DNA of 64,000 bases, from contig NAVB01000069.1 in assembly GCA_002179805.1 (NCBI GenBank), positions 90,652 to 154,651 of the forward strand, given 5' to 3'. The DNA comes from Acanthamoeba lenticulata. Its lineage: Eukaryota > Discosea > Longamoebia > Acanthamoebidae. This document shows, one piece after another, positions 21,459 to 32,600 of this stretch. The position numbers and the translations under genes were made by a program. Under the pieces are notes generated by a model, which made no database searches, had not been told where the DNA came from, and was given only the letters and a program-made list of their open reading frames with translations. Position 1 is the stretch's first letter, and each line of letters opens with the position of its first letter.

Positions 21459-23963
21459 ATGGAGGCCTCAAAGTCTTCTTTCTGGAGACGAAAGGCTGGT
21501 GCCGCCTCCTCCGCCACTTCTTCTCTCCCCACCACGATTCAGCACCCAGCGCCGTCTGGACATCCTTCCCCTCCTCGATGGGGCTGGAGCGTCCTCCTAG
21601 TTGTGTGGATTTTTTTCCTCGGTTATCTGGCAGGTTATGTTCATCACGGGCAACGAGTAGCTAGCCTCCGACAATCCCCTCCCTCTCCTTCTTCCTCCTC
21701 TTTAGATTTGGTCCGTTCATCTCGGCCTTCATCTGCTCCTTTTACCTCTCCACCACCAGCTTCCTCTCAAGCGGGCATGCTGCCCCTGCCAATGGCCTAC
21801 TCTTCAGTAGAAATGGCAGGCTACGGCCCACAGTTCCTTGAACGCCTCGAAAAGACTCGGAACAGGGTCATGTCTGGCCTACCTGCCGCGCAGGAAGACC
21901 ACAAAAAGGTTCTGCCTCCCTGAGCCGTTCCCTTTCGTGGCATTCGGCTGCTGAAGCTTACGTGAACTTGCCTATGTTATGCAGGCATATGATCGGATGT
22001 CGTGGGAAGAGACTGCCCGGTTCTTCATTGACCACAAGCCACCCCTAGTCGGCTACGTGCGTCTCCTTACCACTCTGATGTGACTTCTTTGAATGCTTAT
22101 CCGGGTGCCGTGCGTCAGGATGGTGTGTCGTTCGTCAGCCTCAGCAAACTGTGGGCAGGTACTAACCCTCTCTAGAACTACAACCTGTTGTATGCCGGCT
22201 GACAGCTCGCGTTTTCAGTGACTACTGACCCCCACGTGTACACCCTGAGCTGCAACCTCTTCGACTACTTCTGCATGAACTACTTGAGGCTGGTGCCGGC
22301 GAAACCAGGTCAGGTGGAAAGCATAGTTGGGTTGCGCGGAGCGGAGATGACAGAGAGCGCAATCAAAACAGCATACAGCCTCCAGCAGATGCCACCCGTC
22401 TTCTATCCCAGCCTAAGTGAGATCGGTAGCCGCATATCGGGCAACAACTACGCCCGCATTGTTGGAGCGCTGATGGCTGCCAGCAACTGGTCTGCACTAC
22501 ATGAGGCGCGTCGAGGCTTCAATCTCAAGCCTGCCGAGGTCGGGATCATCTACAATGGCTTTGTTACCCGACAGGGGTCGATCATATCACCTGGCATTCT
22601 TATTGAAGCATGGCCGGATGTGATCAACTCGAAATGGAGTGAGTTTTGGGAGGACGTGACTTCCACCCACGAGGTACGGAGCTTTCACTGTTTTTGATGA
22701 GTGCTTACCTCAACGAGTTCTGTCAAATGCCAGAATGGGACGATGAAGCACGAGTGGGTTGATGTCCAACAGATCCTGGTCCTCACCCACGTTCACCAAA
22801 ACATGTTTTGGCACTGGATGGTGAGTGAGGCATACCGCTTGCTACCGCTCTATCACTACCTGCTGGCATATCCGGACATCAAGATCCACGTTGATGGTGG
22901 CGAGCCAATGATCCAGAAGTACTCAAGCATGTTGGGCTTGGAGAGGTACCTCTTGTTTCTCTTGTTATGTCCTTTCTGGAGTTAACCAAACGTTTGTCCA
23001 CTGTCGCAGCAAGCGGTTTGTCACTTGGGTCAACGTGCGCGCTGATATCATCTACTACATCCAGCCAATCGACCGATCCGATGTGCCTTCGCTTGCGTTG
23101 GGAGGGATCATCAGGCACAACTTGTTGGACTTAGCTGGAGTGCCTCCAGAGGCGAGGCGCAGCCAGCTCACTCCCCTCGATCTAGTTGTCAACAACCTGC
23201 CAGACCCGACGGAAGCCGCGAGTGTCAAGCCTTACGACGCCAATGGCCCTCTGCCTGAGGTTGAGGACGAGAAGGCCTGGGAGCTCAGGTCAACGCTTCC
23301 TGAAGTCGTGATTAGGGTGCTCTTCATCATACGAGACAACCCGAACATTGGGCGCATCATCAACAACTACGAGGAGCTCAAGGAGGGCTTCTGGAACCTC
23401 GCGTTGCGTTACCCGATCAAGGCCATGGCACGGGGACACCACATGCGAATCCTGTTGATGGAGCATTTGCCAAAGACTCCGATGATCCAGGCCTGGCGGT
23501 CATTCAGTGTTGCCGACATCATTGTGGGCCCGCACGGCGCCGGTACGCTGAAGATCTGGCTTGTGGTCGTGCCCTTGCTGACCTGGTTGTGCACGCAGGT
23601 TTTGCCAACCTGTACGCTGTTCGTCCGGGTGCCCAGGTTATAGAGGTACGTAGCCTCCGTGCTCCCTGTTCAGGGTTCACCAGGCTTACCACCGACCTCT
23701 GGCTCTGAAATGCAGTTGGTGGCGGCGCGGCACCTCAACATCTTCGTTACGTCGCGCTTGGGCCTGGGCTACCACGCCGTGACCACCAACATGACCGCCG
23801 ACGGTACAGTACCTCCAATTTCTCGCTCAATACAGCCATGACTCTTGTTAACGTTATTGAGTGGCTAGGCACAAGTTCGACGGCCAAGTCGCAGAACTAC
23901 ATCGCAGACGTGCCCTTCATCTTGGGCATCGTAGAGTCGCTTCTCGACAAGCGGTTCTCGTGA
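21459..23963 (+). CDS. GT61-family glycosyltransferase, type II membrane protein
   Basis: The N-terminus is short and basic, then a single hydrophobic signal-anchor helix (SVLLVVWIFFLGYLAGYV), a Ser/Pro-rich stem, and a lumenal catalytic domain, as for Golgi/ER enzymes. Family signatures are HVHQNMFWHWMVSEAYRLLP, IIVGPHGAGF (assembled across an intron: GGCGCCG|GT...CAG|GTTTTGCC) and NLYAVRPGAQVIE, matching the HGAG.TN..F...G..VIE motif of GT61/DUF563 enzymes such as EOGT, POMGNT2 and plant xylosyltransferases. The Met at 21459 starts a frame that places the anchor at residues 40-60. The transferred sugar cannot be told from sequence. Confidence 0.82.
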
Positions 23964-24111
23964 TCTGAGCACAAAAATAAAATAAAATAAAAATCAAGAA
24001 AAAGGAGTAATACCGCAGAAAAAACAAAGATGTGTTCACCGATCGTTGGACACAGCAAGCTCGGCAGCTTGGCTACACATCGTCCGCGAGGTGACAGAAA
24101 GAGAGCGCACG

Positions 24112-26234
24112 ATGAAGAAGGATGATAGAGGGGGCAAGCGCACTCGAAACCAGTGGCCTGTGAACGCAGAACCGACTCAGGCAACTGAAGGCAGTGAACA
24201 ACCCGTGGCAGAAAAGAAGGGTAAGGGAAAGCAGAAGAAGAAGGGACGCAACATGCTCAAATTCGAGGCCAAACAGAATCGCGCAGCTCAACTGCACTCG
24301 ACTTCTGCCCCCAGCGGCAGCACCGTGGATGTAGATGGGCATGCCCACCTTCTGATTGACGGAGCCTACAAGGAAGGCGGTGGCCAAGTGCTGCGCAACA
24401 CCTTCTCTTTGAGTGCCCTTCTCGGCCGGCCCATCAAGGCATTTAATATTCGGGCCAACCGCAACCGTCCAGGCCTTATGGCTCAGCATCTTACTGGCAT
24501 TCGTCTCGTTGCTGAGATGTTCGATGGCTGGCTCGACGGCGCCGAGGTACTGTGACTCTGGCTCCTCAGCACCATCACAGTCAAGGGGTAGCTCACGTTG
24601 TGTGCGCCCCGCCGTGTGTGCCTGTATGCACAATAGCTGTGGTCGAGGGAGGTGTCTTTCAGGCCAGGTCGCTTTGTGTCCGGGCGGAAGGAGTTTGTTG
24701 GCGACACCGGCACTGCCGGGTACGCGGCCCCTCGAGCCATCTCTCTGCTCTTGCTTGAAGACCTATCGACCTGATGGTACGGTGCTGTTGGTCCCGCTGT
24801 CGCAGGAGCGCGACGCTGCTCATCCAGATCTCGCTTCCCTGCCTCGTCTTTGCGCCTCACGAGACCCGTGCGTTGCCGCTTCTTTTCGTCGTCCTTTCTT
24901 TTTACGCTTGGCTTGGGCTGGGCTTGCTTATGCTTCATGATCGGTGCCGTCTTTGTGTCAGTGGTCACCTTTGGTGGCGGCACCAACGCGCTGGCGGCAC
25001 CGCAGGTGGACTACTGCGTGATGGTCTTCAAACCCATCATCGAGCGCATGGGCGTTGACTTTAGCGTTGACATCGAGCGGCGGTATGCGCGTGTTGCAGC
25101 TCCACCATCGTCATCACCAGCAGGATCGCGCCTGACTGAGTGAGCCTGTCTGGGGGGGGGGCAGGGGCTACTTCCCGCGCGGGGGCGGTGTGGTCCATGT
25201 GCGGACAAAACCCGTGGAGGGCACCTTGCGCCCGATCACCCTCTGCGACCGGGGCAAGGTCAAGCTCGTGCGCATCCGCAGCTTTGGTGCGCCCGCCCTC
25301 TCTGCGGCGTCTCTCCGCCTCGAGCCCCAAGCATCTAATGAAGTATGACGACTATACCACCCAGTCGCTGGGTCCATTCCCAAGCACGTGGCCGAGCGGA
25401 TGGCCGCTGCGGCGCGCAAGCTGATCACTGAATACCTCCGCAAGGCCGATGGTGTGTGCTCCTCCCCGCCATCACCACCACAACGCTCGTTGCGCGCCCG
25501 GACCTCACGGCAACCGCCTTTTTTGGGGGTTGGAATGCCTTGGCAGAGGACAAACGAGTGAGCGTGGAGGAGGAGATCGTGGTAGAGCCCGAGAACAGTG
25601 CCGTGGGCAACGGGACGGGCCTCATCATCACCGCCACGACCACCACGGGCTGCATCTTGGGCGGCTCCGCGCTCGGCGAGAAGGTGTGTGGTGGCCTCCT
25701 CCCAACTCTGTGTCCTCACCACTGTGTTGTCACGGGCTAACGTCGCGCGATGCTCCCATCTTGTCTTGTGGTCGTCCACAGGGCAAGCCGGCTGAGAAGG
25801 TCGGCGAGGAGGCGGCTCAGAGCCTCTTGAAGGACCTGCAGCACGGGGGCTGCACGGACGAATACCTCCAGGACCAGTTGATCATCTTCATGGCTCTGGC
25901 CAAGGGGACGTCCAAGATCAAGACGGGCCCGCTCTCGCTCCACACGGAAACGTCCATCTTCTTCACGCAGCTCCTGACCGGGGTACGCCAGGGCCTGGAG
26001 AGCCAATCAACCAATCAACCAGCAACCAACCCCCTCCCTCCGCTCGTGCAGGCGAGCTTCAAGGTGACCAAGGCTGAGGAGCTTGACGCCTTCTACATCC
26101 AGTGTGAAGGCATCGGCTTTGCCAATCCGTACTTCCAGCACGGGGGGAACCCAGTGGCTGCCCCGCCTCCAGCAAGCGCAACGCCGGCCGTGGCGCCAAC
26201 CTCAGCAGGAGAAGAGGAAGCGCCGTCCGAGTGA
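24112..26234 (+). CDS. RTCA: RNA 3'-terminal phosphate cyclase
   Basis: Cyclises RNA 3'-phosphates to 2',3'-cyclic phosphates using ATP through an enzyme-AMP intermediate. Diagnostic sequence is [22 protein letters not shown] split over the first exon, then [27 protein letters not shown] (start of the cyclase insert region), [10 protein letters not shown], and [16 protein letters not shown] followed by SLHTETSI. The last holds the His that is adenylated in the family. An N-terminal extension of about 60 residues is Lys-rich ([13 protein letters not shown]) and looks like a nuclear targeting signal. The ATG at 24112 is the first in frame. The C-terminal tail is Ala/Pro-rich. It ends 74 bp before the convergent C-CAP gene. 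In-frame GT-AG junctions keep the whole domain, so it should be active. Confidence 0.9.
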
Positions 26235-26308
26235 TGCAGTGCGGCTTTGGTTTTGGGGCAATGAAAACGGTTCTGGGCTCCGCGCGTATGTACATGATGA
26301 GCGGCTGG

Positions 26309-27246
26309 TCAGCGACCGCCAGAGTCCGCGCCCTGGCCCGCCGGGAACAGCTCCGAGTCCAGGAAGTTGGTGAGGGCCTCTTGCAGCTGCCTCTCGCGTG
26401 CGTCATTGATCTCTTTCTCCTGCGCCACGGCCGTGAGACATGGGAACAAAGCACACGTACGCGGACGGTGGTGGGGTAGCCGACGCCCTCGCGGATCACG
26501 ACCTCGGTGAGAGGCGGCGCTCCTTCTTCCATGAACCGCGTGATGAACTGGTCGTGGTCCCACCTGTAGAGCATTACAACCGCCACCACCGCCACCTGTG
26601 ACGGACTGCAGAACGCGAGGAAGGAGGCTGGGGACGCACTGGCCGCTCGAGTAGTCGAGCTCGTAGGCCGCCGCACCAGCTTCTCCTGAGGCTCCAGACT
26701 CAAGAGCGATCGTCATTTGCGTCGTTCGGGCTGTGTAGAGTGAGTAAAAGCATTGGCGATTGCGCAGCACAAGGCGACACTCCGTGCAGCCATCAGCCTA
26801 CGCCGTGGTTTAACGTCAGTCCGAGCAAGAGTTAGAAAAGAGAAAAGTGGAGGCGTAGAGCACACCTGGATCGTGGGGATGCGATGACGAAGGTGCAGGG
26901 CGACTGAGCGGCAGTTGATGACCTCAGCAATGCCAGTGGTCACCGGACCCTCGACGAGGATCGTGCAGTTGTGGCAGCCCTCTATGAAAACATGTAAGGA
27001 AGATGCATCAATAAAAGTGGTAAGACAGGCCGGACCGCACCAACGATGAGCTTTGTGGCGCGCCCCGTCAGGGTGAGGTGGCAGTCGCGGCAGTTGCTGA
27101 TGCACGTCGCCGCGCCACCAGCGTCTATCACCCGCGTGCCGCCCTCTTCATTTTCCTGCCGAGATAACAAGTTAAGCATGGGCGCATGGTTGTGGGCCGG
27201 CACGCACCACTCGCGTAATCGATCGGCGGGCAAACAGTGCGTGCAT
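26309..27246 (-). CDS. C-CAP/CARP-domain protein (CAP or TBCC related)
   Basis: A short multi-exon protein whose start is a small exon (MHALFARRSITRV) spliced onto ENEEGGTRVIDAGG. It then shows the beta-helix repeats of the C-CAP/cofactor-C domain: CISNCRDCHLTLTGRATKL, GCHNCTILVEGPV, EVINCRSVALHLRHRIPTI. Next come DHDQFITRFMEEGAP and a C-terminal helix REKEINDARERQLQEALTN. In cyclase-associated protein this domain binds G-actin and promotes nucleotide exchange; in TBCC/RP2 it acts as a GTPase activator. Here the N-terminal helical domain and proline-rich region of full-length CAP are missing, so it is either a stand-alone C-CAP paralogue or a short TBCC-like protein. No catalytic Arg finger of the TBCC type was identified. 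Confidence 0.7.
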
Positions 27247-27285
27247 CCTCAACTTCAGGAAGTGTTTGTTAATAATGCAAAAAGT

Positions 27286-27356
27286 TGCCAGGACCGGGAA
27301 TTGAACCCGGGTTGTTGGTACCACAAACCAATGTACTACCACTATACTATCCCAGC
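27286..27356 (-). tRNA. tRNA-His (GTG), copy 1
   Basis: Minus-strand cloverleaf: acceptor GCTGGGA/TCCTGGC with discriminator A (A73 as usual in eukaryotic tRNA-His), anticodon stem TTGGT/ACCAA around TTGTGGT (anticodon GTG), T arm CCGGG/CCCGG with TTCAATT. A T5 terminator lies directly downstream on the minus strand. The sequence is identical to copy 2 on the opposite strand. Confidence 0.95.
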
Positions 27357-27617
27357 TTGGTTGTCGACATGTGCTCCAAAAGATTGATAATTGGACCAGC
27401 TCTTCATTATTTTCCATTACAAAAAACCTAAAATATAACGATAATATATTGGCTAAAATTGTGACAATATGAACAATTAATAATAATTTAAGTAATAATG
27501 GTTTTAATGATAATGTGGGCAACAATATAGTAGTGACAATTTTGTTGTGTTAGTTTTTGGCCAGTTTAATTACGAATTTTTAAACAATTCCTATGAGCCT
27601 GTCGTGTCGACAACCAA
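27357..27617. other. AT-rich spacer between inverted tRNA-His genes
   Basis: 261 bp, strongly AT-rich, with no open frame of note. It is the common upstream region of two divergently transcribed tRNA-His genes. The flanks nearest each tRNA (CAAGCTTGGTTGTCGACA and its counterpart) belong to the inverted repeat. Confidence 0.7.
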
Positions 27618-27688
27618 GCTGGGATAGTATAGTGGTAGTACATTGGTTTGTGGTACCAACAACCCGGGTTCAATTCCCGGTCCTGGCA
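27618..27688 (+). tRNA. tRNA-His (GTG), copy 2
   Basis: Identical to copy 1 over all 71 positions, on the plus strand, followed at once by a T6 run as terminator. It ends only about 40 bp before the start codon of the SDR gene, so the tRNA gene lies within what should be that gene's promoter. Confidence 0.95.
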
Positions 27689-27727
27689 ACTTTTTTGTAT
27701 TATGAACAAGTCAGCGCTTCTTTTGTT

Positions 27728-28757
27728 ATGTTAACGATGGACCGAGTGACCAAGCGTGTGGCTGTGGTGACGGGCGGCAACAAAGGCATCGGTCAGGGCG
27801 TGTGCAAGGAATTGGCGAAGCTGCCGGGCTATGTTACCATTCTGACCAGCAGAAACGAGGCAAGTGGGCAAGCTGCCGTAGAAGCGCTCAGTACCCACCC
27901 TCTTTAATTCAATCTTGTGGCGGGTTGCGCGGTTTACTTAATGTGCTGATGCGGCACTCAGAGGGAGACCCCAGCACAGGGGAGCTCGAATACCACCAAC
28001 TTGACGTAGCCAGCGATGAGAGCGTGGAGCGGTTCAAGAACTATGTGGAGCGCAAGTACGGCCGTGTTGACGTGCTAGTCAATAACGCAGGTGCCTCCTT
28101 CAACCGCATGCGGGGTGGGTCCCTTGAGTAGATCTGCTCAGGTGTACATTCCATACAGGCAACCTTGTCGAAGGCTCCACGCTCACAATTCCCATCAGTG
28201 GCTTCCAGTCAATGCTCGATGTTCACGTCACGGGCACGCTACGCACGACTCAAGCCTTCTTGCCCTTAATGAAGAAACACGGCTTTGGTCGCATTATCAA
28301 CCTCTCCTCGGGCGCTGGCCAGCTGGGTGTACGAAGCCCAGCCCCCTTAGTTTGCCGACAAACTGCACTAACCGGCCACACGCGACAGACGCTGGGCCAG
28401 TTCGCCACGATGAGCGGCTACGCAGTCGCCAAGCTGGGCGTCGACGCCATCACCCTCTTGAGCGCTGCAGAGGTGAAGCCCGAAGAGGACATCCTCATCA
28501 ACGCGATCCTTCCGGGCTTCGTTCGGACGGACATGAGCAAGCAGGTCGTCCCGGAGGACTTGCCTCAACAGGTGCGTCGCGCGCCCGCGTCAAGTTGCCA
28601 ACCACTCGAATGTTGACACGCACATACACACAAACAGTTGGGCATGCGCTGGCGAGCGCCTGAAGAAGTGGGCCAGGACGTGGTGCATCTCGTCAAGAAA
28701 GGACCCGACGGACCACGCGGAAAGCTCCTCTTCCTGGGCGAGGAGCAACCCATGTGA
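27728..28757 (+). CDS. Short-chain dehydrogenase/reductase, carbonyl-reductase-like
   Basis: An NAD(P)(H)-dependent oxidoreductase with a classical SDR layout: the Rossmann motif TGGNKGIG near the N-terminus, NNAG (VDVLVNNAGAS), the catalytic Ser in IINLSSGAG, and YAVAK supplying the catalytic Tyr and Lys, then an ILPGFVRTDMSKQ substrate-loop region. Five exons are joined by short introns. The TGGNKGIG spelling and overall pattern resemble carbonyl reductase 1-type enzymes, but substrate cannot be given. Two in-frame ATGs (27728 and 27737) are nine bases apart; either may start the protein. The tRNA-His gene ends just upstream. Confidence 0.88.
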
Positions 28758-28835
28758 CCTCCCTTCACCTCTTCAAAGTGGGCAACGACGACGCACAAAA
28801 AGAGGCAAAGCGCGTTGTGCCCGCCGCCAAAGAGC

Positions 28836-29642
28836 TCACGGTTGCTGTTGTTCGATGTGCGCCAGAAGCCGCTGGAGGCGCGCGCGCACCATCTGCGTCT
28901 GCATCTTGGTAATCTCAAAGTCCATCTTGGCGTCGTAGCTGTGGCCCTCGAACGGCAGCACGGGCGGGATCAACTTGATTTGCTCTCGCAGCGTCGTGTG
29001 GATCTCCTGTGGCGTAAGTTGTGTCGTATCAACATCACCACACGATTGCATCACACTTGCGCACGCGACCAAGAGGGCCTGCGCGAGGAAGCTGAGAAGA
29101 GCGCCACGTCACGTACGTTGGTGGTGGCGAGGAAGGTGTCGATGTGCGAGCTTAGTCGCTCGCGGGCCTCTTCCGTCGCCTCTAGTCGGGCAAGTTCGGT
29201 AGTTGTCTGTGCCGCGATCTCCAGCAGCTCGATCACCTTCTGCACTTGCACACACGAGCCCTTTGGGTGAGGAGGCACGCGCTGCAAGATCGCAGCACGG
29301 GCGGTGGGGTACGTTTTCGGCTTGCTGGAGGGCGCTCAGGGCGCTGGAAGTAAGATCACTTGCTTGCACTCGCCCCATGAGCGCGTCAAGAGTGCCGCCG
29401 AGGTTTGAGTCGTTTGTCTGACTGCCCAACAAATCGGCCATCACATCCTCGTCATCGTCGTCGGCAGAACCCTCATCTTCATCTTCCTCTTCATCTTCGC
29501 CGCCCAAATTATCTTCTTCCTCCTCTTCTTTGGCTTTGCTGTCATCTTCCTCCTCCATTGGACCAACTGCCGACTCTGTGGACTCACCAAACAGCTCGTC
29601 CGTCAAGGTGGGGCCACTGTGTATTTCGTCCATCTGTGACAT
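28836..29642 (-). CDS. MED11: Mediator complex subunit 11 with acidic N-terminal extension
   Basis: Three exons. The C-terminal part, about 100 residues and helical, reads LSALQQAENKVIELLEIAA, ELARLEATEEARERLSSHI, then IKLIPPVLPFEGHSYDAK and MVRARLQRLLAHIEQQ. The spacing and the P.EG.SY...KD-like block match MED11, a head-module subunit that pairs with MED22 and links Mediator to TFIIH and Pol II. The first 110 residues are extremely acidic (EEEEEDNLGGEDEEED) and are absent from the short metazoan and yeast proteins. Intron 1 removes VPHRPCCD-type readthrough and joins QQAEN to KVIEL in frame, which supports the model. It is convergent with the SDR gene (78 bp apart). Confidence 0.68.
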
Positions 29643-29694
29643 CTAAATAATAAAATGAATAGTTTTTGTTTTTGTTTTGCGCCTCTCCGCCACA

Positions 29695-32600
29695 TCAAGA
29701 AGAGAAGCCATAGATCTCCACCGCGACCGCCTCGAAAAACTTGGATGAGCCATTGAGGGGCTCGTTTCGGAAGGTCTCGCAGTACTCAGAAGAGCCGTGC
29801 CACAGCTCGCTGTGAGCATAGGCTGCGAATTAGTGCGGATCATCAAGGAGAAGGAATCTCGCTACACAACTTGTACCTGTCCAGCCAGATGGCGCTTCCT
29901 CCTCCGCCACCGATCATGATGTCCTTCTCATTGCCAATCATGAAGAGGTCCTTGTTCGCGGTTGTCCACCCAAACTTCCTGTTGATGGTACAATCAAACG
30001 CCTCCAATGTTGGTGCTCGACCTGTGTTGTAGCGTTGTTGTTGCGTGTTGTTGTGTACCGAATGTGCGGGTGGAGGGTGAAGAGGAAGCACTCGCCGGAG
30101 CCGTAGAATTTGGGCGACTGCTTCCAGCCGTCGGTCAAATAGGCCCCGAATATCTGCAGCATTGATGAGAGCATTAGTTATAAGCTACAATCCGTAAGAA
30201 TGAAGATAAGTGGAGGACCAACCTTGCCCTGCTTGGTCTTGATGATGAAGAGGTGGGGCGCCGACTTCTTGCACTGGCGGTAGATGGACAAGATGGAGAA
30301 CCCGTCCTTGGACGAAGAGAAGTGGCGCACCGGGTGCTTGACCCGATACCGCGAGGGCAGCCACTGCCACAGCACTTCGAACTGTTCCTGCGAGATCACC
30401 AGCGACGAGTGCTTGATGTGGGGTGCGTAGGAGATCGAGAGCATGGACTCGGGCAGCGTCGCCAGCTGCGGGTTGGCCTCCTTGGCCTTGGCCTCGGCCA
30501 GCACAACTTGCCCCGGGGTGAGCTCAACCAACTGAGTGGCGAGCTCAGTCTGGGGAGCACCCGCGGCCTGTTCCATCGAATGAACACAAGCGCAAGCAAA
30601 GTGGCACGACAATCTGGGCTGGGCCGTACGCCAAACAAAAACGAGTCGTCGATATCCTGCTCCATGTTGCGGAAGGCAATCGCCCGGAGCCGTCGCATGA
30701 AGTCCTGGCCTGGACCGACCAAGGGTCAGCTGCGGCTCCTCAAATCGCTGCGAAAGAAGGGAGAAGGAGCGGACAAGTACCGTTTTCAGCAAGCAGGAGG
30801 TCCTCCTCATTGGCCTGGAGGATGCGCAGCGTCACCTGGTAAAGCACTGTTACGCCCTCGGCCAGCATGTTGTCCACGACCTTGAACACCGTCTGTGTAC
30901 ACATGAAAGCCGGTGCACAGAGTCAGTCGGGTGCCAGCTGCGAGCTCAGCGAGAGGCAAAGGACACGCACCAAGTGCGGGAGCACGCCCACGAAGAGGCG
31001 ATCGATCCACTGCTGCAGCTCTTTCTCCAGATCGCGCCCAACCAGTGCCTCCCGGCACGGACCGTTGACATCTGGTCCCATGTGTTCGGGTGTTGTGCCC
31101 TCGTTAAGCTCGTGCTATGGCCTTCAAGGGATCTGGGGAGGTGCGCACGTTTGTGGAGGCGCGGCAGGTATTGGGGCAAGAAGCTGTTGAGGAGAGTGCA
31201 CATGGTGATCTCCACTTCCTGTTTCGTCCGGTTGAGGAGGCGCAGCTTCTGGCCGCTTCCGTCGGTCGAGTTGTCTGTCCCAAGACAACGGCCCGCGTGA
31301 GACCAAATCGAGCACAAAAGGAGAGCTTGCGGGGGTACCAAGCTGCTGCTGTTGTGGTTGCGAAGGCTGGCCCTCTTGCTGGGGCCCCGGGGCCGGAATG
31401 GACTTGGCCATGATCGTCACCAGGGTGAAGTACACCACGGGTTCCGACATGTAGTGGAGCAGCAGAAACACTGGTAAGGTATGAGATCCGTAGGGAGGTC
31501 AGCAAGCAAGCTCGCTAGCGATTGCATATGGAAGTTGGGAGCTGAGTGGGCGATATCGAACCCAAGTCGGGCAGGCACGGCGCGTAGTCCCACTCGGGAT
31601 TCTGAACAGCGAACACGGTGAGCAGGCGCTTGGCGGCGGTGACGCCCTCGCCATTGAGCCAGTGGCTCACCGAGAACAGCCGCCCGCCAAAGTTGGGAAT
31701 CCTGCGGAAGGAGGAAGGGGCAAGAAGGCCCAACGGGCGTGTCGTGTTGTGTCAGACCTAGGCTAACCTAAGCTCCTCCACGAGCTCGGCGCCCCAGCAC
31801 GGCGTACCGTGAAAACGAGATGGGAACCTCCAATGTGGACAAAATGCTCGTGGATGCCACTGAAGCCGTCGCGGATTCACCGCCTTCTTGTGCATCCTTG
31901 ACGGTCTCGCCGCTCTGGCGCAGTTGTTGTTGTTGCTGTTGCTGCTCGGCCTTGGCCTGTTCCTCACGGGCCAGCTGGCGCCGCCCCTCATCGGTGATGT
32001 ACACGTTTTGAAGAGCTTCCTCGTACAGGGCCGGCGTCCTTCGCATCTGCGCCAGCGCCTCGGCCATCAACGGCCACAGCTGCCAGTGGCAAATGGCGCC
32101 AGGAAAAGGTCCTTTAGCCTCAGTCCAGCTTCCTCATCAAGCCACAAGCAAAGAGGCAGATGATGAGTACGAGAGTGCGGTGGCTCGGGGCGATGCCCTG
32201 TCGGATCAGGTTCCGGAACTGCTCGCGGATGAGACGCCCTGGCTCTCGGCCACTGAACAGCATGCCCTCCCAGAGTTGCTGAAACTCCAGCGCGTGAGTC
32301 CAACCGCCGGCTCTCCTTTCATCCCGTTGGGGTGATGGACAGAACGGACCTCGAGACGGGCCGAATCTTCGGGGTAAAGCAGACTCGCTTTTGGCGCGCT
32401 CATGTAGCCGCGCTGATGCAGGTCCCACAATCTGGTACAGGAGATTCAAATGAAGGTCAGACGCAACGCCACGATAGGTTTTTTGGAGAAGAGGAGAGGG
32501 ACGCACTTTCGCAGCTCGCGCAAACTGATCATCGGATGAGCGTCGTGCGCGTCGTCATCGATATCCTCATCGTTTCCGAGAAGCATCTCGCGCCGGTATT

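Larger units (their letters stand above)
27274..27700. repeat. Inverted repeat of about 95 bp carrying two tRNA-His genes
   Basis: The arms (about 27274-27370 and 27604-27700) are reverse complements of each other. Identity extends beyond the 71-nt tRNAs into the 5' flank (GTCGACAACCAA) and the 3' T-tract and nearby TTAT/AATAC words. This indicates duplication by inversion of a unit larger than the gene, or gene conversion that keeps the arms alike. Confidence 0.85.
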
